The notes: a model not told the origin generated them from the sequence alone. Shown: positions 53,285 to 63,884, numbered from the stretch's first letter. The stretch: 64,000 nucleotides of DNA from Prorocentrum cordatum (GCA_963575745.1 CAUYUJ010020614.1:65001-129000), one strand, 5' to 3'. Translations and numbers: made by a program.

Positions 53285-54362
53285 TGGTGATCCGGGTCGT
53301 TTCGCCTGAGACAACCTCGCAACTCTCGTTTCTGAGTTGTCCGGGATTGGGTGTTTCGCGTAAGACATCCTCAAAAGTCTGAGTTCCCAAATGCCGCGCA
53401 AGAGGTGGTCCGGCCCGTTTCGCCTGAGATATCCTCCAAACTCTGAGCTCCCAGATGCCGCGCGAGAGGTGGTCCAGCCCGTTTCGCCTGAGACATCCTC
53501 CAAACTCTGAGCTCGGAGATGCCGCGCGCGACGTGGTCCAGCCCGTTTCGCCTGAGACATCCTCACAACTCTGAGTTCTGAGATGCCGCGCAAGATGTGG
53601 TCCAGCCCATTTCGCCTGAGACATCCTCGAAACTCTGGGCTCCGAGATGCCGCGCGAGAGGTGGTCCAGCCCGTTTCGCCTGAGACATCCTCCAAACTCT
53701 GAGCCCTGATATGCCGTGCGCGAGGTGGTCCGGCCCGTTTTGCCTGAGACATCCTCGCAACTCTGCGCTCTCCGATGCCGCGCGAGAGGTGGTCGGGCCC
53801 GTTTCGCGTTAGACATCCTCCAAACTCTGAGCCCCGAGATGCCGCCCAAGAGGTGGTCTGGTCCGTTTCACTTGAGACATCCTCGCACTTTGCATTCCGA
53901 GATGCCGCGCGAGAAGTGGTCCGGCCCGATTCGTTTGAGACGTCCTCGAAAATCTGAGCTCTGAGATGCCGCGCGCGAGGTGGTCTGGCCCGTTTCGCCT
54001 GAGACATCCTCAAAATAGCTCTGAGCTGCCGCGCAAGAGGTGGTCCAGCCCATTTCGCCTGAAACATCCTCCAAACTCTGAGCTCGGAGATGCCGCGCGC
54101 GACGTGGTCCAGCCCGTTTCGCCTGAGACATCCTCGCAACTCTGACCTCGGAGATGCCGCGCGCGACGTGGTCCAGCCCGTTACGCTGGAGACATCCTCG
54201 CAACTCTGGGCTCTGAGATGCCCTGCGCGAAGTGGTCCGGCCCGTCTCGCATGCGCAACTCTGAACACTGAGATGGCGAGCGCAAGGTGGTCCGGCCCGT
54301 TTCGCGCAAAACATTCTCGCAACTCTGAGCTCCGAGATGCCGCGCAAGGTTGTCCAGCCTGG
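53285..54362. repeat. 64-bp satellite array
   Basis: About 17 units of roughly 60-64 bp with CCCGTTTCGCCTGAGACATC, CTCGCAACTCTGAGCTC, GAGATGCCGCGCG and GAGGTGGTCC blocks. Because 64 is not a multiple of 3, successive units are read in successive frames; minus frame 54322-53237 stays open for 361 codons, cycling through MSQAKRAGPPRARHL, DVSGETGWTTSRAAS and GCLRRNGLDHLARGIS. Outlying units lie at about 54765-54915 and 55160-55310. Confidence 0.92.
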
Positions 54363-54374
54363 GGGCCCAGAACA

Positions 54375-54745
54375 TGTTACATATCCCCCCTGGGACCCTG
54401 GGAGCCCCAGGAGGGCCAGGGAGGTTCAGGAGGCCGCAGGACGCCCAGGACAGGCCCCAGGGGTCCCCAGGGGTCCCCAGGAGGTTCCCAGGAGGCTCCC
54501 AGGAGGCCCTAGGAGGCACCCTATCAGAACGTGTCAAGTCAATCCACATCCGGTGTCGATTCGTTGATTTTTCCTGCTCTTGTGCCCCCCCCATTTTGGG
54601 GGGCCCAGACGGCCACATGTTAGATATCCCCCCCTGGGAGCCCCAAGAGGCTTCAGGAAGCCCCAGGTGGGGTCAAGGAGGCCACAGGAGGCCCAGGAGG
54701 AAGCCCCAGGAGGTCCCCAGGAGGCCCCAGGAGGCCCCCGCAACT
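54375..54745. repeat. CCCAGGAGG-type degenerate tract
   Basis: CCCCAGGAGGCC units in two blocks that start with CATATCCCCCCTGGGA (54380) and GATATCCCCCCCTGGGAG (54622), separated by a T-rich core near 54560. The two blocks look like a duplication. Confidence 0.8.
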
Positions 54746-54924
54746 AGGAACGTTCAGACGCCGCGCTCGAGGTGGTCCAGCCCGTTTTGCCTGAGACTTC
54801 CTCGCAGCACGCTTCGCCCAAGACATTGTCGCAACTCTGACCTCGGAGATGCCGCGCGCGACGTGGTCCAGCCCGTTACGCTGGAGACATCCTCGCAACT
54901 CTGGGCTCCGAGATGCCGTTCGGG

Positions 54925-55100
54925 ATGAAGAGGAGGTGGAGGAGGAGGAGGAGGAGGAGGAGGAGGAGATGGAAGGGAGAAGGAGGAGGAGGAGGAGGAG
55001 GATGTGGATGAGAGAGCAGGCAGGAGGAGGGGGAGGAGGAGGAGGGGGAGGAGGAGAAGGAGGAGGAGGAGGAGGAGCAGGAGGAGGAGGCAGAATGACG
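54925..55100. repeat. (GAG)n tract inside the 64-bp satellite
   Basis: GAG/GGGGAG triplets for about 165 bp, flanked on both sides by stray 64-bp units. Confidence 0.95.
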
Positions 55101-55329
55101 AGAGCTGCAGGAGAGGACCTAACGGGAAGCGAATGTGACGTGGACTTGTCAGAACGTGTGCGAGAGGTTTTCCGGCCCGTTTCGTTTGAGACATCTTTCC
55201 AATACTTAGCTCCAAGATGTCGCTCGCGAGGTGTTCCGGCCCGTTTCTCTTGAGCCATCCTCACAATGCGAAGCTCGAAGATGGTCTGGCCCGTTCTGCC
55301 TGAGACGTTTTGTAGCACAGGGGCTCCAA

Positions 55330-55790
55330 TCACAACCTCTCTCATTCCTTCTCCCGCCTCCCTCTTCCCGCTTCCCGCCTGGCTCCTCTTCCCTCCTCCC
55401 TCCTCCCGCCTCCCGCCTCCCGCTGCTGCGCCTCTGCCTCCGCCTCCCCGTCCCCGCCGTCGTCGTTTCTGCCGCCTCAGCATCCGTCATGCGCGCCCTG
55501 CCTTCCGCCCTCCTCTGACATCCGACGTCACGATTTTTCTTTTGAGACGTGCGCCCCAGGATCTCATGTGCAAACATCCTGTGATCATGTTCTAACATGC
55601 CATGCCAGTCCGCACTGGACGGGCACGCAATCGACCTTGGAAATCGCAGTGGGTTTAAAAACCCTGCTCCCTACCTAAGCTCTGCCTAGAAGGGTTCTTA
55701 CCCTGTGTGCTTAAAGGGCCGGGCAGTGCAAAACGCCCTGGGCGGTTCCCCCGGAATCCGCCCCGCGGTTCCCCCAGTTACGTCCCCTTA
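55330..55790. other. No gene recognised
   Basis: CTCCCGCCTCCC-type repeat at about 55345-55440, then mixed sequence. Confidence 0.45.
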
Positions 55791-55794
55791 GCTT

Positions 55795-55930
55795 GGCATT
55801 GCCTATCTCAGCTTAGCTTAGTCTAGCTTAACCTTAGCTTACTTAGCCTAGCCTAGCCTAGCCTAGCCTAGCCTAGCTTAGCTTAGCCTAGCCTAGCTTA
55901 GCGTAGCTTAGCTCAGCTTAGCTAAGCGCA
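55795..55930. repeat. TAGCC/TAGCT pentanucleotide satellite
   Basis: CTTAGCCTAGCCTAGC-like pentamers in tandem. Confidence 0.95.
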
Positions 55931-55939
55931 GCATTGGCA

Positions 55940-57460
55940 TATCAGAGAGAGCGTGATCCACCGCCGCTTTATTGTGGAAAATTGCCAACCGTTTCCTCCG
56001 GAACCCGGGGGTCGCCCCCCCCCCCCTCCGAAAATCCCCCCCCCCTGCTGGAACCCCTCCCCCCCCCCCACCCCTTCCCCCGGCAAAACCCCCCCCCTCC
56101 CCTAACCCCTCCCCCCCCCCCCCCCCCCCCCCCTCCCTCTCGAAAACCGGGGGGGTCACGACCGGTTCGAACCCCTCCCCCCCCCCCCCCCCCCCCCTCC
56201 CCAGAAAACCGGGGCTCCCCCCCCCCCCCCTCGAAAACCGGAGGGGGATCACTACCGGTTCGAACCCCTCCCCACCCCCCCCCACTCACCGCCAGCAAAC
56301 GACTCCCGGTCCCTACCACCGTCCGCATCACATCCCCCACTGTTGTTCCCAGCACCACTGTCCTCACCACCACTGTCCCCACTGTGTCCCCACCAGTGCC
56401 CCCACCACTGTCGCACTGTCCCCACTGTCCCCACCACTGTTCCCACCACGGTTCCACTCTCCCCACTGTCTCCACGGCCCCAACCACTGCCCGACTATCC
56501 CCACTGTCCCCACTGTCCCACTGACTCCTCCGCTGTCCCACTGAGCTGTCCCACTGTTCCCACCACTGTCCCCACTGTCCCCACCACTGTCCCCACTGTA
56601 CCTCTGTCCCATTGTCCCACCGCCGTCCTCGCCACCGCCTTCACCACTGTCCCCACCACCATTGTACCCTCCACTGTCCCACTGTTTCCACCTCATTCCC
56701 ACTGTGCCCACACCACTGTCCCCACCACCACTGTCCCCACTGTGTCCCCACCAGTGCCCCCACCACTGTCGCACTGTCCCCACTGTCCCCACCACTGTTC
56801 CCACCACGGTTCCACTCTCCCCACTGTCTCCACGGCCCCAACCACTGCCCGACTATCCCCACTGTCCCCACTGTCCCACTGACTCCGCCGCTGTCCCACT
56901 GAGCTGTCCCACTGTTCCCACCACTGTCCCCACTGTCCCCACCACTGTCCCCACTGTACCTCTGTCCCATTGTCCCACCGCCGTCCTCGCCACCGCCTTC
57001 ACCACTGTCCCCACCACCAGTGTACCCTCCACTGTCCCACTGTTTCCACCTCATTCCCACTGTGCCCACACCACTGTCCCCACCACCACCGTCCCCACCA
57101 CTGTCCACTGTCCCCCCTGTTCCCACCATTGTCCCCACCACTGTCCCCACCACTACCGGCCCTCTACTGTCCCACTGTCCCACTGTCCCCACCACTGTCC
57201 CGCTGTCCCCTCACCACTGTCCCCACCAACACCGTCCCCACCACTGTCCGCACCCCCACTCGGTTTTCGAGGGGGGGGGGGTTCGAACCGGTAGTGACCC
57301 CCCCCCTTTTCATGATGAACTGGGGGGGGGGGGAGGGGTTCGAACCGGTAGTGACCCCCCCCGGTTTTCCAGAGGGGGGGGGGGAGGGGTTCGAACCGGT
57401 AGTGACCCCCCCCGGTTTTCCGCCAGCAGCGGTAGAACACGCTCTTTTCGCATATCATAG
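55940..57460. repeat. 1.5-kb foldback with C/G homopolymer arms
   Basis: The left arm (about 55940-56275) reads CATATCAGAGAGAGCGTG, GGAAAATTGCC, then CTCGAAAACCGGGGGGGTCA, CGACCGGTTCGAACCCC with long C runs, the last set twice. The right arm (about 57255-57460) holds the same blocks as reverse complement (GGTTCGAACCGGTAGTGACC, CCGGTTTTCC, GAACACGCTCTTTTCGCATA), three sets. The loop is a CCCCACTGTCC minisatellite. No credible gene. Confidence 0.9.
56367..57085. repeat. 358-bp tandem duplication in foldback loop
   Basis: Two near-identical copies offset by 358 bp (GACTCCTCCGCTG at 56523 and GACTCCGCCGCTG at 56881; TTGTACCCTCC at 56663 and GTGTACCCTCC at 57021). Differences are few, so the duplication is recent or gene-converted. 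Confidence 0.9.
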
Positions 57461-57872
57461 CATAGCATAGCATAGCATAGCACTGCATAGCATAGCATAG
57501 CACAGCATGTCATTTCATAGCGTAGCGCAGCATAGCATAGCGCAGCATAGCATATCATAGCATGGCATGGCATAGCATATCATAGCGCAGCATAGCATAG
57601 CATAGCATATAATAGCTTAACTTAGTATAGCATCGCGCAGCATATCATAGCATAGCACAGCACAACACAGCATAGCATAACATGGCATAGCGCAGCATGG
57701 CATAGCATAGCATGGCATAACATAGCATAGCGCAGCATATCATAGCATAGCATATCATAGCACAGCATATCATAGCATATCATAGCAGAGCGCAGCATAG
57801 CATAGCATAGCATAGCATAGCTTAACTTAGCATAGCACAGCGCAGCATAGTATATCACAGCATAGCCTAGTA
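57450..57872. repeat. CATAG pentanucleotide satellite
   Basis: About 420 bp of CATAGCATAG with CGCAG and CATAT variants. It directly follows the 3' end of the RNase H segment on the minus strand. Confidence 0.95.
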
Positions 57873-58722
57873 CCGCTTGAAGCGAAGGCAACACTGGCAC
57901 CGCCATACACCTCTGTACGGACCAGGCGGTGGTGGAGGAGGTGGAGGCTCCCTCTCAACCCACGAGGGATCAGGCTTCGGACACAGAGGAAGGACCGACG
58001 ACGCGACACGGCAGACCGCCTGGCTACATGTAACAACAATGCGCACCTGAGAGGCCTCATCAACAGGGGGCTGTGAATGCAATGTGACGACGTGCTTCGC
58101 ACCGCGATCGGCGATCAGCAGCATCAGTACCGGTCTTGCGAAACCTATCGTCTGATGAGAGATCAGGCGAATCGAAAACGTGCGCTTTGTCTTTGCGCAC
58201 GCCCAGCCAGTGGCCAGGAGCTAAGAACACAGCAGAGCCAGAATACTTAATACGATGGTTGAAGCTAATATTCTTGGGAACGTCATGAGACCTCACAACC
58301 CCTTCGCAATCCGCATAGCCCATGGCAGGGCCAACCAGGAATTGAGCAACAGCGGCATAGGCACCGTACTCGGCAACCTGGGTTCTCTGAATAAATCTAC
58401 CACTAACGGCCCCAAAGACCGACGAGACCACCTCCCCATCGACATTGACCGAGACGAACCCCCAGCCCGCGTGAGGGACCTAAGAACCGTCTAAAAAAGC
58501 ATCACCAAAAACACTACAGGCCCCAAGCTGGGCGCCGCAACCGCCGATGTTTAAAATGAGCAATGACCCCAGCCGAGCTTGGCCGAGGAAGAACATCCCC
58601 TGGATGTCTAAAAATGCCCTTGGAAAATAAGAGCCGTTCATAACCAGTGCCATCTGATATGACACGCATGGCTTCCTGAATGATGTCGGCTGACGCAGCC
58701 TCACGGTGTGCCTAGTCAGCAC
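57867..58722 (-). pseudogene. Retroelement RNase H domain and C-terminal tail
   Basis: Minus strand: GDAFLDGS (first catalytic Asp), one in-frame stop, AGWGFVSVNVDGEVVSSVFG, GRFIQRTQVAEYGAYAAVAQ (catalytic Glu), MGYADCEGVVRS (catalytic Asp), KYSGSAVFLA and a tail with AVCRVASSVLP and a final VWRCQCCLRF Cys motif. Order and spacing fit RNase H of LINE-type elements. Upstream RT is missing: the 5' side meets a CCAAGA tract near 58730. RNase H would remove RNA from RNA/DNA hybrids. Confidence 0.8.
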
Positions 58723-58732
58723 AGGAGCATTG

Positions 58733-58995
58733 TCACAGACGGCCCCAAGAGAGCCTCAACCTGGCCCACAAGAGACTTTGGGCAGATCCGAAACGGCCTA
58801 AGAGGGCCCCAAGACGGCCGAAGAAGACCCCAAGACGTCCCCACGACTACCCCAAGAGACTCCCAGACGACCAAGAGAGCCCCAAAACGGCTCAATGGGG
58901 CCCCAAGACGGCCAACGAGAGCTTCAGGACTGGTCAAGAGGACCCCAAGGGCTTTCCCACTGCCCCACATGAGCCCAAGATAGCCACGAGACAAT
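58733..58995. repeat. CCAAGAGAGCC-type degenerate tract 7
   Basis: Irregular GGCCCCAAGACGGCC units ending in an AT-rich core at about 58990-59015. Confidence 0.8.
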
Positions 58996-59575
58996 CAAAA
59001 TAGTCCCCATGATATCTCCTCAAGAAGTGAAGACAATGAGAAGTGTCACATGTGAGAAAGTGAGCGGTGCTCAAAACATCGCCACACATAATGCTACGCT
59101 GGCACCGGAACGGATGTCGCGCTGGCACCTGGATAGCCTAGCCATACGGCCTCATCGGCAAGGCCCCGCACTCATGGGCGCACTAGGTCACAGTGCACGA
59201 TAAACAAGAGCGAGAGAAACAAACTCGACTGCATCTGCAATGAACGATATGAAGACGCCTTCGAATCGGACATATTGGTCGAGATTACCAATAGAAACAA
59301 TAAGAACATGATGACACACATCCCCTCGCAGAGTTCAAAGGATGCTAGCCAAACGTACCACACTGACGATTCGCAAACATGCCTTCTCGGAGGGCGACAC
59401 GGATGTCGAATCTCGCTCCCGCCGCAGAAAACAAAGGAGCACGCACCTCTACGTCAAAAGGGAGTGATGTGTTGATGCACTTGCCCGCTGGGCCGTAGTG
59501 CGCCTGAGGGCGCGGCAAAACGAAGCGAGCGAGAAAAAATGTGTGGACGAGGGCGCGAACACGACAGGACGGCTG
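58996..59575. other. No gene recognised
   Basis: Lower-GC unique-looking sequence, short frames only. Confidence 0.4.
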
Positions 59576-59579
59576 CCGC

Positions 59580-59589
59580 AGTAGCAGCA

Positions 59590-59636
<47 letters not shown>
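59580..59636. repeat. (GCA)n microsatellite
   Basis: About 18 AGC/GCA triplets; poly-Ala, Ser or Cys frames ignored. Confidence 0.97.
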
Positions 59637-59639
59637 GCT

Positions 59640-60165
59640 CGAGGGGTCGGCCTTCCAACACGCGCACCGCCTTCTCAGAAGGCCAAACTCGGCGGTTCAA
59701 AGATGGGGCCCCCGGGGATAGGGCCCCTGTGGACCAGGTGCCTCAACCAGTGAGGGCTCAGCCAAGGATCCCTTCCCTGTCCTTGGTGCCCCGTCCCTCA
59801 GGGCCCCATCGTTGAACAGCCGACTCATCCCTCGCCCCATCCCCCTTCGCCAACATCGTCAGAGCCATATCCCAGTCCATGGGGAACCAAGGCCACCCGG
59901 CGCCACCCGCCCACCAACCCGAGCTTGGATGGATGCCGCGAAACCGACGCAGAGGCACTCACCTACAGAGGGACAAGCATCTGCATGAGCAAACCTCCTC
60001 AGAGGTGCACGCATATTTGTAAGGTCGGCACCGGAGGCGCCGCTAGGGGGGGGGGCAGCGCAGATGCAGGACATCCGCGCGGACCTCGGCTACGGAAGTC
60101 TACGTGTATGCAGGTTTGGTGTGATACTCGAGTCAGCGATTGGCGCGCCGCCGGCAGATGACTTG
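59640..60165. other. No gene recognised
   Basis: Mixed sequence; minus frame 60074-59859 is protein-like but short and without motif. Confidence 0.35.
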
Positions 60166-60169
60166 GGCG

Positions 60170-60800
60170 CGCGAGTTATCCGGGGTAACTCGGGTTTGAA
60201 TCCCCGAGAAACGAACCCGAATTAGCCCTGACCCGAGCTACCCCTGATGATTCCGGGCTCTGGACGCCCGAACTACCTGGGGTATCTCAGGCCCAGGGTC
60301 ACTCCGGTTCGGAATCCCGAGAAACGAACCCGAGGTAGCCCTGACCCGAGCTACCCCTGATGATTCGGGGCTCTGGACGCCCGAATTACCCAGGGTAACT
60401 CGGGCCCGGGGTCACTCGGGTTCGGAATCCCGAAGAACGAACCCGAGGTAGCCCTGACCCGAGCTTCCCCTGATGATTCGGGGCTCTGGACGCCCGAATT
60501 ATCCAGGGTAACTCGGGCCCAGGGCCACTCGGGTTCGGAATCCCGAAAAACGAACCCGAGTTAGCCCTGATGATTCGGGGCTCTGGACGCCCGAATTACC
60601 CAGGGTAACTCGGGCCCGGGGTCACTCGGGTTCGGAATCCCGAAGAACGAACCCGAGGTAGCCCTGACCCGAGCTTCCCCTGATGATTCGGGGCTCTGGA
60701 CGCCCGAATTATCCAGGGTAACTCGGGCCCAGGGCCACTCGGGTTCGGAATCCCGAAAAACGAACCCGAGTTAGCCCTGATGATTCGCGGCTCTGAATGA
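60170..60800. repeat. 113/97-bp higher-order satellite
   Basis: GATGATTC falls at 60246, 60359, 60472, 60569, 60682 and 60779: spacings 113, 113, 97, 113, 97. The 97-bp form lacks ACCCGAGCTACCCCTG-like 16 bp. The last 113+97 pair repeats the one before it almost exactly. Units carry TCGGGTTCGGAATCCCGA, which can form a hairpin. Confidence 0.93.
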
Positions 60801-60972
60801 GCGCGCGGGGGGCGCGTAGCGGCGCCGCGACCTTCCCCCAGTCGCGGAAGTCCGGCTTGCCGAGGTCTCCTGCGCTCAGCGACCGCGGGCCCGGCCTCCG
60901 GCCGAAGCGGGGCCCCCGCGAGGCCCGCCAGCGCGCCAGGGGGGGGGCCTCTGGCGGCTCGCTCGAATTGAG
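60795..60972 (-). CDS. Possible hypothetical exon
   Basis: Minus strand reads PEAPPLARWRASRGP and SAGDLGKPDFRDWGKVAAPL with GC3 near 95%. It is short, squeezed between a satellite and a palindrome element, and not recognised. It may be chance. Confidence 0.2.
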
Positions 60973-60974
60973 CA

Positions 60975-61210
60975 GGGAGCGACCGTCCCGGCATTCCTTT
61001 AGGCCTACCACGAAATGTTCTTAGAACACATCAGTATTCTAAGAACAAACTCAGTGTGCTAAGAACATAACCCGATGTGCTAACACAAGACAGTTCCAGC
61101 CAACAATGTTCTAAGAACATTGCGTGCAACCCACAAAAGGTTCTTAGAACATTCTTCGGTGGGCCTTGAGGCCAGCCGGGGCGCCTCGCCACTGCTTGAT
61201 CGAGAGCCCC
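60975..61210. repeat. GTTCTTAGAAC-palindrome element, copy 2
   Basis: Palindromes or near-palindromes at about 61017, 61035, 61051, 61106 and 61139; TAGGCCTACCACGAAATG at the left, GGTGGGCC and CGCCACTGCTTGATC at the right. Lines up with 13430-13660. Confidence 0.8.
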
Positions 61211-61419
61211 CCCCATCGGTGAGGAGGGCTTGGCGACCTCTGCCTGTCCGCTGGCTCGGCGCTGGATCTTCCACGGCTTGTCCATGTGAGCATGGTGTTA
61301 GGTGGGTGTATCTCGACTTTTATCTTGGCACGCAATAAATCACGAAACAAGGCAACGATGTATCTGACATCATCCCAGCAGGCCGAACGAAGAAGAGACG
61401 ACAAGCCCTAGGAATCCTC

Positions 61420-61860
61420 TTCCTCCTTCTCCTCGGCAGTGGCTCTTCTGCTCCTCCTCCTCGTCCTCCTCCTCTTCCTCATTATCGTCTTCATCCTCCT
61501 CTTCCTCCTCATCCTCATCTTCCTCATCATCATCCTCCTCATCCTGATCCTCCTCCTCCTCATCATCATCATCTTCCTCATCCTCATCCCCATCCCCATC
61601 CTAATCCTCATCCTCATCCTCATCCTCATCCTGCGGCTCCGGATGTATCATTATCCCCCATCACCCTCCCGCTCCCCCATTCTTCAGCTCATCCTATTCC
61701 TCCTCCTCCTCCCCCTCCTCCTCCTCCTCCTCCTCCTCTTACTACCACTCTATATCGTACCCTCATGGTCCTCGCTCATCATTATCCTCCGCCTCTACTT
61801 ACTCCTCCTCCTCCTCCTCCTCCTCCTCCTCCTCCTTCTCCTCCTCATCCTCATGGAAGC
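61420..61860. repeat. CTC/CAT trinucleotide tract
   Basis: CTCCTC with CATCAT, CATCCT and CCCCAT variants, interrupted at about 61630-61690 and 61735-61795; near-perfect CTC at 61795-61845. Confidence 0.93.
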
Positions 61861-62136
61861 GGGACCCGTCGCTAATCCACGCCCCCTAGATCCATGTTTG
61901 CGATCTCCTGAACTCCAGCTGCTGCTCTTCACCCTCTCCCCAACTTCCCCCCGACGCCAAGGCCCGCTCCTTCGGCCCCTGCTCCCCGTTCCTCTTCCCC
62001 CGCGCCCTCGCCCCTTCCCCCGACGCTTTTGCATTCCGCAGCTCCATCCCCTCCTCCGTCTCCCACCTTTTTCCTCACGGGGGCAGGGAGAGCCGCAACG
62101 ATGGATGGCCAGGTTTCGCCCACTCTGGATGGACAA

Positions 62137-62275
62137 GCGCGTTTCACTACTCGCAAAGTAGCTACTCGCAGAAGGCCTGGCTCCGCCGCGGGGGATTTAC
62201 GATATATTCCATTGAGGAAGACATGTTCTTGTTCGGACGGTTGCGAGTAGGCACCCTGCGACTTGTGAAACGCGC
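62137..62275. mobile_element. Foldback/MITE-like element with CTACTCGCA arms
   Basis: Left GCGCGTTTCACTACTCGCAA plus GTAGCTACTCGCA; right arm, reverse complement, GCGCGTTTCACAAGTCGCAG plus GGTGCCTACTCGCA. 139 bp in all, with an AT-richer middle. A decayed relative lies at 14295-14430. Confidence 0.8.
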
Positions 62276-62463
62276 TCGGTGACCGGGGGAAGGGGCGAAG
62301 AGGGGAAGGGGGGGAGGGGGAAGTGGAGGGGACAAGCCGGGCGCGCCAGAGCCATATCTGCCATCCAACTCCTCCCACCCTATCTGCCGACGGGTGCCCT
62401 AACGGACCGGGATCAACCGAATGGCATCATAGTGTGGTGCGCAGTCAGCAAGTGAGCTGTGCA

Positions 62464-62502
62464 CATTGGAGGAGGAGGAGGAGGAGGAGGAGGAGGAGGT
62501 GA
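62464..62502. repeat. (GAG)n microsatellite
   Basis: About eleven GAG triplets. Confidence 0.95.
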
Positions 62503-62634
62503 CGGATGAGCAGATGTAAAAAGAGGGTGAGGAAGGAGGAGGAAGAGGAGGACCAGCCGCAGCATCAGGAGCAGGAGTAGGATGAGTGAGAGGAGCAGGA
62601 AAACCAAGGGAAGGCGGAGTGGAAAGGAAGAGGA

Positions 62635-62830
62635 AGGCTACGACAAGAAAGGAATCGGATCCTGAGATGTTGCCAACGCTGGGGCGAGAGCTCCATTCTG
62701 AACGACTGGAGCAAGGCGCCGGTCCTAAAATCTGGCCAACGCTGCAGTGGGAGCACCAATTTTGGATGGGGGGTGGAAATGTCGCAATCCAACTGAGGAC
62801 AATCAGGTCTGATACAACAGATGCGGGATA
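62635..62830 (+). repeat. Dispersed repeat B, copy 2
   Basis: AACGCTGGGGCGAGAGCTCC, CTGAACGACTGGAGCAAGG, CCAACGCTGCAGTGGGAGCA and AATCAGGTC match 7680-7885 in order and orientation. Confidence 0.75.
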
Positions 62831-63124
62831 GGCGGGGGACCAAAAAGATAGCATCAGGCGAGAGAGAGCAATGCTGGCGGGGGAGGAGGGAAATACTCGA
62901 GGACGGGAGCGGGGGCGCAGGCAAGAGGGCAGGAGGGGGAGTAGGAGCGCGTTTCTTTATGTTCGGCGATGACGGGCGTTATGGGGGGGGGGGAGGGCGG
63001 GGGGGGTATGACGTGACGCCCCCCCCCGCCGTGTGGCTCCGGCACCACAGCCGCGCCCGCGCGCACGACGCGACGAGCGACGAGCGACGATGACGACGCG
63101 AGCAGCATGTAAGTGGCGATCTGC

Positions 63125-63425
63125 CCATTGCGCCGGTGTACACCACAACGCTCGCGTGCACCACACCGCGCGTGTGCACCACAGCGCCTGCGTACACCGC
63201 AACAGCCGTGTGCAACGCACCACCCGTGTATACCACAATACTTGGGAGCACCACAATGCCTGTGTACATACACCGCAGCAGCCATGTGCAACACAACGCC
63301 TGTGTACACCACAGTGCTTGCGTGCACCGCTGCGCCTGTGCACGCCACAGCGCCTGTCTACACCACAGCATCCGCGTGCAACGCAGCGCTGGTGTACACC
63401 ACAGTGCCTGCGTGCAGAGGACAGG
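63125..63425 (+). repeat. CACCACARCGCCTGCGTACA minisatellite
   Basis: About 17 degenerate units of roughly 18 bp (CGCGTGCACCACACCGC, CCTGTGTACACCACAGTG). Confidence 0.93.
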
Positions 63426-63506
63426 TAGAAGGAGCATGTACGTCAGGATTTGCTGCGGACAACTAAACGCCACGCCAGGAAAATGCTGAATCAAATGCGA
63501 CGTTTT

Positions 63507-63602
63507 TCCCTCCTCCGTCCTCCTCCACCTCCTCCTCCTCCTCGTCCTCCTCCTCCTCCTCCTCCTCATCCTCCTCCTCCTCATCCTCCTCTTCCTCCTT
63601 TT
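63507..63602. repeat. CTC/CAT trinucleotide tract
   Basis: CTCCTC with occasional CATCCT. Confidence 0.95.
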
Positions 63603-63884
63603 AATTCTTCTTACTCCCTGTCGTGCGGCTTGGCGTTAAAACGCACGTGCGCATCGCAGCGTGCACCGCAGAATGGTCGATTGAATCGGTCCAGTTGGTT
63701 CTCGGACGGCCAGTTTAGCTGGAGCCTCCTGGACGCAAATGGGAGTTAGGGTGATGCGGGCGGACTCGGGGGGACTCGTAGATTCCAGCGGCGCTCCTTT
63801 GTCCATGAATATTTGTTTTCCATTGTTTTCTCTGAAATACACACGCGCTCCATTTTGTTACAACGATTCCTTCTGAAATTATAC

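Noticed and set aside
55969-57294. Pro/Thr/His or Gly/Trp/Asp-rich ORFs of 145-210 codons
   Set aside because: Read from the CCCCACTGTCC minisatellite and homopolymers; both strands are open in several frames.
56140-57420. tRNA T-loop signal GGTTCGAACC
   Set aside because: It is a palindrome inside homopolymer arms, with no acceptor or anticodon stems.
60170-60800. CRISPR or tRNA-like array (GGTTCGGAATCCC blocks)
   Set aside because: No cloverleaf could be built around the T-loop-like word, and units are plain tandem repeats.
63060-63489. Overlapping Thr/His/Cys-rich ORFs
   Set aside because: All arise from the 18-bp minisatellite.
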